From Amycolatopsis benzoatilytica AK 16/65 (GTDB taxonomy: Bacteria > Actinomycetota > Actinomycetes > Mycobacteriales > Pseudonocardiaceae), in assembly GCF_000383915.1 (NCBI RefSeq), contig NZ_KB912942.1:6503176-6567175 (forward strand): 64,000 bases of DNA, read 5' to 3'. Below the pieces are notes generated by a model. The model saw nothing but the letters and a program-made list of their open reading frames with translations, was not told where the DNA came from and searched no databases. The position numbers and the translations under genes were made by a program. Shown in pieces: positions 34,795 to 43,676 of this stretch (positions within the stretch are counted from its first letter, which is position 1; each line of letters begins with the position of its first letter).

Positions 34795-36135
34795 GTGCCC
34801 AACGACAGGACGGCCCAGGAGGCATCTCTGGGTGCCCAGCTCGCGCGGGAAATCCGCGCGAGCAGAAGGCGGGCCGGGTTGAGCCAGCGCCAGCTGGCCG
34901 CTCGCATCGGCTACACCAGCCAGTACGTGTCCCTCGCGGAACGCATCGGCGGCAACCTTCCCTCAGCGGTCCTGGTGGCGACGTTGGACAGTGCCCTCGA
35001 CGCCGACGGCCGGCTCGTCGCACTGCACGCGCGAGCACGCGCCGGCCAGAAAGACTTGCGTCAGAAGCCGGCGAACGGAATGGCAAAGCAGGCACGCCGG
35101 ACCCAGCATCCGGCGACTGCATCGGCCGCCGAGCGCAACCGGGCGCACGACGCGACAGCCGTCGCCATCGACGGTCAGATCCCGGCCTTGCGTCGCGTGC
35201 TCGACACTCATGACCTCCCAGAAGACGGGCCGGTACGCCCCATCGCAGAGCTGCGTCCGGTCGTGGCCGCGGTTGTCGTGAAGCGACTTCGCTCGGACTA
35301 CCGCGAACTGTCCGTCGAGGTGCCCCTGCTCCTGCCCGAGCTTCACCGGGCGTTCCTGGCGTGCGCACCACCGGAGAAACCGGAATTCGCGCGGATGCTG
35401 GTCCAGGTCTACCGCGCGGCCGACGCTGTCGCGGACAAGTACGGCTACTACGACCTCTCCGCGCGCATCATCGACCTGCTGGTACGGCGAGCAGCCGACA
35501 CGGGAGACGAACTGGTCGAAGGCACCGGCTCCTACGTTCGCGGCGAAACGTTTTTCGCCTCCGAGGATCTCGACGCCGGCCGTCGGATGCTCGAACGCGC
35601 GGCCGACCGCATCCGCATCACGGACTCCGAAACCGCAGCAGCAACATACGGAACCCTGCACATGCGCGCGGCCGTCATGGCGGGCCGCGCCGGGAACTCC
35701 CTGCGCGCACGCGACCACATCGACGAAGCCCAGCGCGCTGCGCAGCTCGTCGACGAAGGAATCCACCTGGGCACCGCGTTCGGTACAGCGTCGGTGCGCA
35801 TTCACCGCGTGTCGCTCGCCGTCGAACTCGGCGACGTCGGCTCCGCGCTTCGCCTGACCGCAGGCTGGCGCCCGCCGATCAGCCTGCCCGCCGAGCGACG
35901 CTCGCACCTCTACGTCGAACTCGGACGCGCACATCACCTCGCCGGCCAGCGCGACAAGACAGTCGCAGCGATGCACACCGCTCTGCGCATCGCGCCGGAA
36001 CACGTTCGCGCGAACCCTCAAGTCGGCGAGATCGTGGACCACCTGCGCATGGACACTGCAGGCACGCCGAGCGTCGCGATGCAGGTCCTCGACCGCGCGG
36101 TGTTCTCGCCAACAGCCAGGGAACGAATCTCCTGA
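34795..36135 (+). CDS. XRE-type regulator with TPR-like C-terminus
   Basis: A 446-aa protein. Residues 14-70 are an XRE HTH (GAQLAREIRASRRRAGLSQRQ, then LAARIGYTSQYVSLAERIGG). The rest is helical, with TPR-like repeats (FARMLVQVYRAADAVADKYGY, LRARDHIDEAQRAAQLVDEG, ELGRAHHLAGQRDKTVAAM), as in Streptomyces XRE-TPR sensors. The GTG at 34795 follows AGGAGC, and operator-like repeats lie just upstream. It converges on the HAD hydrolase gene, leaving 10 bp. Confidence 0.8.
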   Translation: MPNDRTAQEASLGAQLAREIRASRRRAGLSQRQLAARIGYTSQYVSLAERIGGNLPSAVLVATLDSALDADGRLVALHARARAGQKDLRQKPANGMAKQARRTQHPATASAAERNRAHDATAVAIDGQIPALRRVLDTHDLPEDGPVRPIAELRPVVAAVVVKRLRSDYRELSVEVPLLLPELHRAFLACAPPEKPEFARMLVQVYRAADAVADKYGYYDLSARIIDLLVRRAADTGDELVEGTGSYVRGETFFASEDLDAGRRMLERAADRIRITDSETAAATYGTLHMRAAVMAGRAGNSLRARDHIDEAQRAAQLVDEGIHLGTAFGTASVRIHRVSLAVELGDVGSALRLTAGWRPPISLPAERRSHLYVELGRAHHLAGQRDKTVAAMHTALRIAPEHVRANPQVGEIVDHLRMDTAGTPSVAMQVLDRAVFSPTARERIS

Positions 36136-36145
36136 CCAGACAGGA

Positions 36146-36793
36146 CTACTGCCCCTCGGCAACCAGTCCGACGAGGTCGGTCAGGTTGTCGACGGCCCAG
36201 GCGGCGTTCTCGGCGACAACCGGGTCCTCCGCCCACAAGTAACCCCACGGCCCGCGCCGGATCAGCACCGGCCGCAGCCCCGACGCGCGCGCAGGGACGA
36301 TGTCGTTGTCGCGATGGTCGCCGACGTAGAGAATCTCGCCCGGCAAGCCGGGCGCGAATTCGATCACCTTCGAGAAGAATTCCCGGTCCGGCTTGGCGAC
36401 GTTCCATTCGCCCGACGTCGCGATGGCGTCCACCGGGAGGTCCAGGTCACGCAGCAGGCGAGCCGCTTTTGCGGTCTGATTCCCGGCGATACCCACCCAG
36501 ACCCCGGCGCGCCGGAGAGCATCCAACGCCGGCCGGACATCGGGATACAGGTCCGACTCGTCGATCTGTTCGCCGACGCCGGCTTCCTCTCGCCGCCGTC
36601 GCTCGGCTTCCAGGTCGAACCCGGGACGAAACACCTGGAACGTCTCCGCGTTGTTCCGACCCGCCGCGGTGACCGCACCCAGAACCGCGGAAAAGGTGTG
36701 CCGGGGGACACCGATCCAATCGGCCCAGGCACCGAACTCACGCGAGTCGTCGAGCAAGGTCTCACCGACGTCGAACACCACCGAACGAATCAC
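36146..36793 (-). CDS. HAD-family hydrolase
   Basis: A 215-aa haloacid dehalogenase-like phosphohydrolase. Motif I is VVFDVGETL (nucleophilic Asp, with the second Asp replaced by Gly as in many relatives). Motif II is GIAGNQT, motif III is the lysine in NVAKPDREFF, and motif IV is ILYVGDHRDNDI. A helical cap lies between motifs I and II. It probably acts on a small phosphorylated metabolite. It starts at 36793 and is alone on its strand. Confidence 0.87.
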   Translation of the reverse strand: MIRSVVFDVGETLLDDSREFGAWADWIGVPRHTFSAVLGAVTAAGRNNAETFQVFRPGFDLEAERRRREEAGVGEQIDESDLYPDVRPALDALRRAGVWVGIAGNQTAKAARLLRDLDLPVDAIATSGEWNVAKPDREFFSKVIEFAPGLPGEILYVGDHRDNDIVPARASGLRPVLIRRGPWGYLWAEDPVVAENAAWAVDNLTDLVGLVAEGQ

Positions 36794-37010
36794 GCCGCTC
36801 CCGACCTCGCTTCACCGTCCGCAGGGAGAATAGTGGACCGGTCAAGGTCCCGTGGACGCCCTGCAATTCTTTCAGCGCAGGGGAAGGACGTCAGCGCGAC
36901 GGACGAGGGCCGGGCGGCGCGTTCGCCGACGCCGGAGCCGGCTCGGCCCGCGGCCGGCTCGAGGTTCATGCCCCCCGGCTCACCGCTGTGTCGCGGAAGT
37001 TCTCGTTGGG

Positions 37011-37049
37011 TCAGGGGCCCGATGCGGTACAGCTCCTCAGATTCGTGCG
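37011..37049 (-). pseudogene. ectA 3' end, left of the IS21 insertion
   Basis: Reads (H)ESEELYRIGP and stops at 37011, matching the conserved E-V-L-Y-R-I-G end of diaminobutyrate acetyltransferase. It joins in frame with the fragment at 39253-39432 once the IS and one copy of the 5-bp duplication are removed. Confidence 0.75.
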
Positions 37050-37123
37050 TGTCAACGCCGCTCGAAAACTGACCCCCTGGTTCCGGATGAAACCTGACCC
37101 CCGCCCTGGTTAATGGATCTTGC

Positions 37124-37927
37124 TTAGTCGTTGGTCTTGGCTGCGGGGACGCGGCCCAGGTCGCGGTCTTTGAGTCGGTAGCTGTCTCCCTTCATCGAGA
37201 TCACCTCGGCGTGGTGGACAAGACGGTCGATCATGGCCGCGGCGACAACATCGTCGCCGAAGACTTCGCCCCACCGGCCGAACGGCTTGTTTGAGGTGAC
37301 GATCAACGAGGCCCGCTCGTAACGGGAGGAGACCAGCTGGAAGAACAGGTTGGCCGCCTCGGACTCGAACGGGATATAGCCGACCTCGTCCACGATCAAC
37401 AACGGGATCCGGCCCAGCTTGACCAACTCGGCCTGCAACCGACCAGCATGATGCGCGTCAGCCAGACGAGCGACCCACTCGGCCGCGGTGGCGAACGCGA
37501 CCCGATGCCCAGCTTGGCAAGCGCGAATGCCCAGCCCGATGGACAGGTGCGTCTTGCCGGTCCCGGGCGGGCCGAGGAATACGACATTCTCCCTGCCGGT
37601 CACGAAATCCAGCGTCCCGAGATGTGTGATCGTGTCCCGCTTCAGCGAGCGTTGATGGTCAAAATCGAACTCCTCCAACGATTTCCGGGACGGGAACCGG
37701 GCCGCGCGGATCCGTCCCTCACCGCCATGGGACTCACGAGCGGAGACCTCGCGCTGCAAACACGCGGCCAGGAACTCTTCATGCGACCACGATTCGGTCC
37801 GGGCTCGCTCGGCCAGACGCGCCACCGCCCCGGCCAGGGTCGGTGCCTTCAATGCCCGAGCCAGATACGCGATTTCGCTGGTCACATCCCGGCTGGTCCG
37901 GGCGCTGGTGGACTTGACCGCCATCAC
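37124..37927 (-). CDS. istB: IS21-type transposition helper ATPase IstB
   Basis: A 267-aa AAA+ ATPase that assists IstA. Walker A is GPPGTGKTHL, Walker B is LLIVDEVGYIPFE, and sensor-region SLIVTSNKPFGRWGEVFGDD is typical of IstB. The GTG at 37927 overlaps the istA stop by 4 bp (GTGA), and an ATG follows immediately at 37924. Full length for the family. Confidence 0.94.
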   Translation of the reverse strand: MMAVKSTSARTSRDVTSEIAYLARALKAPTLAGAVARLAERARTESWSHEEFLAACLQREVSARESHGGEGRIRAARFPSRKSLEEFDFDHQRSLKRDTITHLGTLDFVTGRENVVFLGPPGTGKTHLSIGLGIRACQAGHRVAFATAAEWVARLADAHHAGRLQAELVKLGRIPLLIVDEVGYIPFESEAANLFFQLVSSRYERASLIVTSNKPFGRWGEVFGDDVVAAAMIDRLVHHAEVISMKGDSYRLKDRDLGRVPAAKTND

Positions 37928-39183
37928 GCCACCTCCCCGTCCTCGGCAACGTCAACGGCGCTGGTTTCAGCGTCGAGGTTGAGCAGCCGGTCGTAATCGG
38001 CCAGGTCACGATGCTCGACCAAGGTCTCCGCCGGACGAGGGCTCGTCTGCTGACGTGCCTGCCGGGCGGCAGCGGCTGCCCGAGCATGCTCGGGATCAGT
38101 GATGCTCTGGTGATCGGCCCAGCAGCGCGCATGGCAGGCCACGACCTGCCCGCCGCAGCTCACCCGCACCAGGTCCAGGTCCGCGGCGACCTCGACGCGC
38201 CGGCCGACCGCGACCGGATGGACGGAGTAGTCGTTGGAGTCCAACCGCACGTAGTGATCCCGGGGCAGCCGGGTCGCCAGCCGCCATCCCGCGATCGGGG
38301 CGACGGGCGGCAGCTCCAGCATCCCGGCCCGGTCCGCCTCCCACCGATCCACCGGCCGACAGCCCAGCCGGCGATGCTGGCGCTGGTTGGCCCGCACCAG
38401 CCACTGCTCAAGCTGGAGGTTGAACTCCGCTGGCGAACCGAACCGGCGACCGGGCAGAAACGAGGTCTCCAGATAGCCGTTGGCCCGCTCGACCAGGCCC
38501 TTGGCTTCCGGATCACCGGGCCGACACTGGATCACGCTGATGCCCAGCGTTCCCCGGAAGGCGTTCATCGACTCGGTCAGCACCGGTTTGCCACCCCGCC
38601 ACTGACCGACCGCAGATTCGTTGTCCCACACCAGCTTTCGCGGCACTCGCCCCAGGCCGGAGATCAATGCCCAGTGTCCTGCCAGCAGATCCGGAGCTTG
38701 CCGGGACGGGATCATCCGCGCGGTCATGACCCGCGAATAGCCGCAGACCACGACCAGCACCGGCGGGCGTCCCACCTGCCCGAACCCGAGCGGCACGTCG
38801 ACCGGCGGGAACCACAGGTCACATTGGGCCAGCTCGCCGGGCTGATACTCGGTCCGGGACGCCGGGTCCGGCGGCTGGAACAGCGGCCGGAGTTGGTGGA
38901 TGCGGTCGAACAGCACGGTCTTGCCGCGCGTCCACCCGATCCGCTCCATGATCACGGTCGAGGGCATGGTCGGGAATTCCGCGAGCAACGCCCGGACCTG
39001 CGGTTCGACCGCGTCCACGATCGATCCCTTCCTCGCCCGTTCATACCGTGGTGGTTCGTGCAGGCTCAGCGCCCGCCGGACCGTGTTCTTCGAGATCGCC
39101 AACCGGCGAGCGATGGTCTTGATGCCCATGCCCTCGGCTCGATGCAGTCGGCGGATCTCCGCCCAGTCCTCCACGCTCAGCAC
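37924..39183 (-). CDS. istA: IS21-type DDE transposase IstA
   Basis: A 419-aa transposase. The N-terminal HTH is EIRRLHRAEGMGIKTIARRLAISKNTVRRAL. The RNase H-like DDE core follows: QCDLWFPPVDVPLGFG carries the first Asp, KLVWDNESAVGQW the second, and KGLVERANGYLETSFLPGR the Glu region. A C-terminal beta domain and IstB-interaction tail complete it. Intact and full length. Confidence 0.93.
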   Translation of the reverse strand: MLSVEDWAEIRRLHRAEGMGIKTIARRLAISKNTVRRALSLHEPPRYERARKGSIVDAVEPQVRALLAEFPTMPSTVIMERIGWTRGKTVLFDRIHQLRPLFQPPDPASRTEYQPGELAQCDLWFPPVDVPLGFGQVGRPPVLVVVCGYSRVMTARMIPSRQAPDLLAGHWALISGLGRVPRKLVWDNESAVGQWRGGKPVLTESMNAFRGTLGISVIQCRPGDPEAKGLVERANGYLETSFLPGRRFGSPAEFNLQLEQWLVRANQRQHRRLGCRPVDRWEADRAGMLELPPVAPIAGWRLATRLPRDHYVRLDSNDYSVHPVAVGRRVEVAADLDLVRVSCGGQVVACHARCWADHQSITDPEHARAAAAARQARQQTSPRPAETLVEHRDLADYDRLLNLDAETSAVDVAEDGEVA

Positions 39184-39252
39184 CTCCTGATGATCAGGAG
39201 GGGGTCAGATTTCCGCCGGTCAGACGGGGTCAGTTTTCACCCGGCGGCGACA

Positions 39253-39432
39253 GTGCGCGCCGACTTCGGACGGGAAGTCCGATGGAACGAGCAGCTGTGT
39301 GCGTGCGAGGGGCGCGTTCCAGCGCACGGCGAACGAGGCGAACAGGCGGATAGACGCCTGGTTACTTGGGGTGATCGTCGTTTCCAGGTAGCGCACGCCG
39401 TCACCGAGGAAGGCCCGCCCGCGGCCGTGGGT
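39253..39432 (-). pseudogene. ectA internal/C-terminal fragment, right of the IS21 insertion
   Basis: About 60 codons of L-2,4-diaminobutyrate acetyltransferase (GNAT family, ectoine synthesis): RAFLGDGVRYLETTITPSN, then QASIRLFASFAVRWNAPLA and a proline-containing PSDFPSEVGAH. The upstream N-terminal two-thirds is missing: the frame meets a stop where the terminator-like repeat at 39431 begins. The last ten codons lie beyond the IS at 37011-37049. So the gene was already 5'-deleted or was broken by more than one event. Confidence 0.75.
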
Positions 39433-39526
39433 GACGGCTGTGCGTCACGCATCGCGCCAAAGCACCGGCTCGTGCAAGGTCCTTCGCGATGGCCTGTGCA
39501 GCAGTGGTCCTCAGCAGAGCAGGACG
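39431..39526 (-). repeat. Terminator-like repeat, copy A
   Basis: A 96-bp segment about 85% identical by eye to 40326-40422. It contains a dyad GTGACG...CGTCAC and the AAGGTCCTTCGCG segment. It lies about 70 bp downstream of the secreted-protein gene at 39598 and abuts the ectA relic. Confidence 0.7.
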
Positions 39527-39597
39527 CCAGCGTTGAAGTCCTGGACGACGCACAGGAAACCGGCATCAACTTCGCTGCGGCGACCTAGTCCTGACGA

Positions 39598-40065
39598 CTA
39601 GTAGCTGAAGGACAGGATGGCATGCGGAGAGCAGATGTCGGTGGTGAGGTCGATGTCCTCGCACACCTTGATATCTGCGCGCACCTGGGTGGCGGCGGCG
39701 TCGAGGCGCGCAGACAAGGAGTCGCCCACGGGCTTGAAACGGGAGGACCGGGCGCTCTGGACTGTCTTGCCGAGCACCCATCGCCACTTGCCGTCGACAT
39801 CCTCCTTCCAGAAGGAGAACGCTGCCTCCACGTAAATCGGGTTTCCGTCGTTGCGCATGTCGACCCAGTTTGCGCCGACCGTCGCGTACACCCCGCCGTT
39901 GTTGGCGAAGTCGCCATATCCAGCACCTACCTTGTCGCCGCGGTCCACGACGTAAACCGTTCCCCAGTGCTGACCTGCCGCATTTGCTTCCGGCGCCAGC
40001 AATGATGCAGCGACCAACGCCGCCGTGGTGGCAGCCACCGTGCCGGACAGACTGATTCGAGACAT
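39598..40065 (-). CDS. Small secreted protein, family not recognised
   Basis: A 155-aa exported protein with a signal peptide of about residues 1-29 (GTVAATTAALVAASLLAPEA, cut after NA). The mature domain looks beta-rich (HWGTVYVVDRGDKVGAGYGD, then NPIYVEAAFSFWKEDVDGKW), with a single cysteine pair near DIKVCEDIDLTTDICS. GGGGAGG precedes the ATG at 40065. It is followed by terminator-like repeat A. It could be an extracellular binding protein; no function is assigned. Confidence 0.72.
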   Translation of the reverse strand: MSRISLSGTVAATTAALVAASLLAPEANAAGQHWGTVYVVDRGDKVGAGYGDFANNGGVYATVGANWVDMRNDGNPIYVEAAFSFWKEDVDGKWRWVLGKTVQSARSSRFKPVGDSLSARLDAAATQVRADIKVCEDIDLTTDICSPHAILSFSY

Positions 40066-40325
40066 CAGAAATCCCCTCCCCCGGAGTTTCCCCAACGACG
40101 TGAAGGTAACGGCCGCAGTCAGCCTCGTCAACTGATGTGAACCCGACCGACTGAACTCATTCACCACAGTTGATGCCGTGACGACGATGCAGCCGCAGGC
40201 CGCTTTCCCGCCCCTTCCGCGGCGAGCCGAGGCAGAGGACGCTGTCGGAGTGGCCAGTGCCAGGCCGCGGCGCCGGCGGTGCGCGCACTGTCGGCAGCCG
40301 CTTCCACCCGACGCGAATCCGCGCC

Positions 40326-40422
40326 GTGACGCCTGTGCGTCACGCATCGCGCCAAGGGCCCCGGCTCGCGAAAGGTCCTTCGCGAGGCTCCGTGCAGCAG
40401 CGGTCCTCAGTAGAGCAGGACG
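40326..40422 (-). repeat. Terminator-like repeat, copy B
   Basis: A 97-bp segment overlapping the last codons of the serine protease gene and its 3' flank. It has two hairpins: CTCGCGAA/TTCGCGAG and the perfect 8-bp CGTGACGC/GCGTCACG with a 4-nt loop. With copy A it forms a duplicated terminator module about 0.9 kb apart. Confidence 0.7.
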
Positions 40423-41585
40423 GATGCCCCCAGTGCTGCGCTGATGTCGAATACCGACGTGCAGTAGGTGGTCTGGCCGACGTCCGCGGCCGGGCCGACG
40501 ATCTCGCCACGGGCCATCGCGGTGTAGGGCTGGTCCTTGCCCGAGGAAAAGCACGGACCGCCGGAGTCGCCGGGGGCTACGCCGCCCGAGGTCACCTTGA
40601 TCGCGGTGAGACCCTTGGTGCATCCGTCGGGGTAGCAGTGGGTCACGTTGACCGCGGTGACGGTCCCGCGGGTCTCGCCTCCGTTCTTGCCGCTGAGGAC
40701 GATCGGGCTGCCGATGTAGGCGTCGTTCTCGTCGATCGCGCCGACCACTGGCCAACTGACGTCGGTGAAGCGCCCGCCCACCCAGATGCGCGCCCCGAAG
40801 GTCGCCGACGACGGTGGTGTGATGAGCTCGGCGTCAGTCGGGCCGTTGCTGGCGAAGGCGCGATGGGTGACGGTGCCGATCGCCGCGGTCGCGTTGTAGA
40901 CCGCGGTTCCGCGAGCCCAGCAGTGCCCCGCAGTGCTCTCCACGATCTGTCCCGTGGACCAGAGTTTGAAGGCGTAACCCGAGGTGCAGCCGTATTCGGT
41001 ACCGGGCTGCGACGCCGCGTTGTTGATGGCCAAGCCGCCGTAGTACGGGCTGTTGTCGTCCTGCCTGTTCGCCACCGTGCGGGGCTGCAGCTTGCTCGCC
41101 GCAACCACTTCGACCGCGTCGCCGTACCTGGCCCCCAACGCGGCGGCCACCGTGGCGGTGCTGTCGGCCAGGACTGACACGACAGCTTTGTTGGCGGTCA
41201 CGTTCACATAGGCGCTCTCCAGCTTGCCCGGTCCGACAAGATGCTCGACGAGCGCCGGGGCTTCGGCGACGACGCCGTCCAGCGCTCGCCGGGCGTGGCG
41301 GACGCGCTCGAACCGGATTCCCGCTTGCGGGGCCGCCTGGTCGGCGCCCACGACCTGGACGACCAACTGCCCGTCTTCGGTCCAACGAGCGCCGCCGTAG
41401 CGGCTTGAGCCGAAGGATCCGGCCAGCTCCTGGACTCGGGCCGCCATCTCCTGCACTCGGACATCGCCGTGGCCGCGCAACCACCGCATCGTGTCGGCAC
41501 CGGCGGGCTCGGGAGCCGCTGCGGCCGTGGCGGCCGTCGGCAACAGGAGCAGGACCGCCAGCGCGGCGCACAACGTTGACTTCAT
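40407..41585 (-). CDS. Secreted chymotrypsin-like serine protease (S1 family) with propeptide
   Basis: A 392-aa preproenzyme. The signal peptide is residues 1-24 (MKSTLCAALAVLLLLPTA). A ~170-aa propeptide of the alpha-lytic/streptogrisin kind follows (VVVQVVGADQ... and VNVTANKAVVSVLADS). The catalytic domain has His in ESTAGHCWA, Asp in GPTDAELI, and Ser in VAPGDSGGPCF. Cysteine pairs are consistent with disulfides. The triad is intact, so it is probably an active extracellular protease. Its transcript appears to end at repeat B. Confidence 0.9.
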   Translation of the reverse strand: MKSTLCAALAVLLLLPTAATAAAAPEPAGADTMRWLRGHGDVRVQEMAARVQELAGSFGSSRYGGARWTEDGQLVVQVVGADQAAPQAGIRFERVRHARRALDGVVAEAPALVEHLVGPGKLESAYVNVTANKAVVSVLADSTATVAAALGARYGDAVEVVAASKLQPRTVANRQDDNSPYYGGLAINNAASQPGTEYGCTSGYAFKLWSTGQIVESTAGHCWARGTAVYNATAAIGTVTHRAFASNGPTDAELITPPSSATFGARIWVGGRFTDVSWPVVGAIDENDAYIGSPIVLSGKNGGETRGTVTAVNVTHCYPDGCTKGLTAIKVTSGGVAPGDSGGPCFSSGKDQPYTAMARGEIVGPAADVGQTTYCTSVFDISAALGASVLLY

Positions 41586-41819
41586 GGATCCCCCTGGGTG
41601 CGTTCACCAAGCGACCGGCGTTGGTGGGCTCCCAGGACTGTAGGGGTCCTTGGCCGATGCCAGGCCCGGAACCTTCGCAGCCCACCCAGACGGAGCAGTA
41701 GCCGACAAACCGGACAAGACTGGCCGCGGCGCTGCAGGTCGAAACCTGCCATTGACATCCATGGCCCGTGATCTCGTTATGCGTTCGGTCGACAGCGGTG
41801 ACTGGTGGCAGACTTGGCC

Positions 41820-42115
41820 GGCTGGAGTTGGTTTCGTCGCATGTCCATCGCGCTGCTGACCGAGGCAGGATGGATCGGACCCGCACCAGAATCGTCACGA
41901 CGGTGCACCAGCTACAAGTCGTGGACTACGACATTCCCGAAACCAAGCATGACTTCATGCGTGGACGTCATCGTCACGCCGGACGAAGTCATCTACTGCA
42001 AGCCACACCACCGACCAACAGGCATCGTGTGGGAGCGCCTCACCAGCAACAGAATCCGAAGCCATCCCCGTGCCATCCGCACTTGCCAAAGGAAAAGCGT
42101 CGCGCCTCAGCTGAA
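41820..42115 (+). pseudogene. 5-formyltetrahydrofolate cyclo-ligase-like C-terminal relic
   Basis: Four segments in three frames read in order as one protein: RRMSIALLTEAGWIG, then RTRIVTTVHQLQVVDYDIPETKHDF, then VDVIVTPDEVIYCKP with RPTGIVWERL, then TESEAIPVPSALAKGKASRLS and a stop at 42113-42115. This order matches the C-terminus of the 5-FCL/methenyl-THF synthetase-like family (folate interconversion). At least three indels separate the parts and the N-terminus is missing, so it is non-functional. Confidence 0.6.
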
Positions 42116-42200
42116 CCGTACGTCCCCGGCCGACTGGCACTGCTGGCAAGCCGGCCCTTCGCCGAGGCGACGGGCAAGTGCTCGGCGAGTCCGGGCGATG

Positions 42201-42608
42201 TCACGGGCCGAGCAGCTCCTTCAGGTCGTCGGGGAAGCCGAACTGGCCCTTCGCCCGGTCGCCCGGCATCCACCCGTGCATGTCCGCGCTGGTCCTGTCC
42301 GCGCCGCGGCCGAGCAGCAGCTTGATCATCGCGCCGTCGGGGCTCCGCCGCCACCGGTTGACCGCGAGATGCAGCGGCGTGATCTCGCGGTCCGCTCGCG
42401 CCTCGATGTCCGCGCCCGCGTCCAGCAACACCTCGGCAGCAGCCAACGCTCCGTTGTCGACGGCGAAGAACAGCGGCGTCCACCGCGCGCGCCGCTCCGC
42501 GAGATCGACGAGCACTCCCGCGTCCAGCCGTCGGCGAACCGCGTCGGCGTCGTTGTCCTTTGCCGCGTAATGCAGTTCGTCGCGCCCTTCGCGATCCAGC
42601 TCGCCCAT
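42201..42608 (-). CDS. Ankyrin-repeat protein
   Basis: A 135-aa protein made of about three to four ankyrin repeats: GRDELHYAAKDNDADAVRRRL, then RWTPLFFAVDNGALAAAEVLL, then EITPLHLAVNRWRRSPDGAMIKLLL, with a final GADRTSADMHGWMPGD. No other domain, signal or membrane segment. Such small proteins mediate protein contacts; the partner is unknown. Confidence 0.85.
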   Translation of the reverse strand: MGELDREGRDELHYAAKDNDADAVRRRLDAGVLVDLAERRARWTPLFFAVDNGALAAAEVLLDAGADIEARADREITPLHLAVNRWRRSPDGAMIKLLLGRGADRTSADMHGWMPGDRAKGQFGFPDDLKELLGP

Positions 42609-42711
42609 GGCGTGGTCCTCCCTCGCATCCGACCGTACGTCATGATCACGACGGCAAGTCGGGCTGCAACGGTGCAGCTCGCTCCCGGGCGGTTGTCGTC
42701 CCCGGTCGCTC

Positions 42712-42981
42712 TCAGTCGTCGGCGAGGTCTTCGGACGGCCAGCAGGCGAGGAACGCGCCGAGTGCGTTGTCGGTCAGCTTTCCCTGTTCGGTCGGTTCGT
42801 GTCCCGGGCCGAAGTGTTCGGTGAACGCGTCGCCCAAGACGTCGATCACCGCCTCCTGCTGGTCGAGGGTAGGTTTCTCCCGCGTCTGCAATGCCTTCAG
42901 CAATTCAAGGTCGCGTCCGGCCAGCAGACTGGTCACGATCGGCCGGAACTCGTCGGGGACGCTGTCGATCACCGCGCTCAT
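42712..42981 (-). CDS. Small hypothetical acidic protein
   Basis: An 89-aa helical acidic protein (FRPIVTSLLAGRDLELLKAL, then QQEAVIDVLGDAFTEHFGP). AGGAGG precedes the ATG at 42981; a longer in-frame start at 43095 lacks such a site. No family is named. Similar proteins occur as small uncharacterised cytoplasmic proteins near ankyrin genes, which I cannot verify. Confidence 0.6.
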   Translation of the reverse strand: MSAVIDSVPDEFRPIVTSLLAGRDLELLKALQTREKPTLDQQEAVIDVLGDAFTEHFGPGHEPTEQGKLTDNALGAFLACWPSEDLADD

Positions 42982-43091
42982 CCGTGCCTCCTGCCCGCTC
43001 GCCCACGCACCACTTCGGGCACCACCGCGCTTGCGCAAACCTGCGCGGCTGATCCACGCGTAGTCATTTCCGCGGTGCCACAGGACCGCGG

Positions 43092-43463
43092 TCATCGGGG
43101 AGTCCCGCCTTGCGGCGGAGGACGCCCTGGGCGCGCCCGAGCGCCGCGGCGTCGTCGATTTCGCCGGCCTGGGCCGCCGCGCACTGGGAAGCTAGCCGGG
43201 GACGGACTCCACTGCGGCCGGTCGGCCCCACGGCCGTTCCACACCACGGCCGGCGGCGCACCAGGATCGGCCAGTTCGACGATCGCGAGCTGCGTCTTGC
43301 CGCGGACGACGGCGATCTCGCCGGAGTGCTGTTTCAGAGATTCGGCGACGCGGTACTCCTGGCCGCTGGCGGGCCCGCTCGGGATCGCGGCGTGCCGTTT
43401 CGGGCCGTCGCGTTTGAAGAGCCGGACCAGGCCCCAGACCATGGCGAACGGCCAGGTCGGCAT
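43092..43463 (-). CDS. Hypothetical protein, possibly broken
   Basis: A 123-aa frame with a plausible central part (ASGQEYRVAESLKQHSGEIAV, then KTQLAIVELADPGAPPAVVW) but an arginine-rich, unconvincing end. Neighbouring frames also hold protein-like pieces (GDGLIAWNEWHLPSRP upstream; QAGEIDDAAALGRAQGVLR downstream). The locus may therefore be a decayed gene. Confidence 0.3.
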   Translation of the reverse strand: MPTWPFAMVWGLVRLFKRDGPKRHAAIPSGPASGQEYRVAESLKQHSGEIAVVRGKTQLAIVELADPGAPPAVVWNGRGADRPQWSPSPASFPVRGGPGRRNRRRRGARARPGRPPPQGGTPR

Positions 43464-43676
43464 AGTTGTCGCAGCGCACCTCCGCGGAGCGAGCGTCTGG
43501 CCGGGACGGGAGGTGCCACTCGTTCCAGGCGATGAGGCCGTCGCCGAACTGGCACGCGGGTGCTCACAGGCAGCGGCGGGACCGCGCCCTCACCTTGATG
43601 TCCATACAGTAACGCCCTGGCGACCACCACGATGAGGTACACCGACGGCCAGGTTTGATGAACGGAACGGCACAGC

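Larger units (their letters stand above)
37050..39252 (-). mobile_element. IS21-family insertion sequence, complete
   Basis: A 2.2-kb element with istA-istB. Ends match as inverted repeats: the left TGTCAACGCCGCTCGAAAAC and the right, on the opposite strand, TGTCGCCGCCGGGTGAAAAC, both followed by CTGACCCC. Secondary internal repeats containing CTGACCCCC occur near each end, as in IS21 relatives. A 5-bp direct duplication GTGCG flanks it (37045-37049 and 39253-39257). It appears intact and interrupts ectA. Confidence 0.92.

Noticed and set aside
36794..37010. A ~59-codon frame after the ectA stop as the start of ectB
   Set aside because: The sequence (MNLEPAAGRAGSG...) does not resemble the EctB N-terminus and ends within 60 codons.
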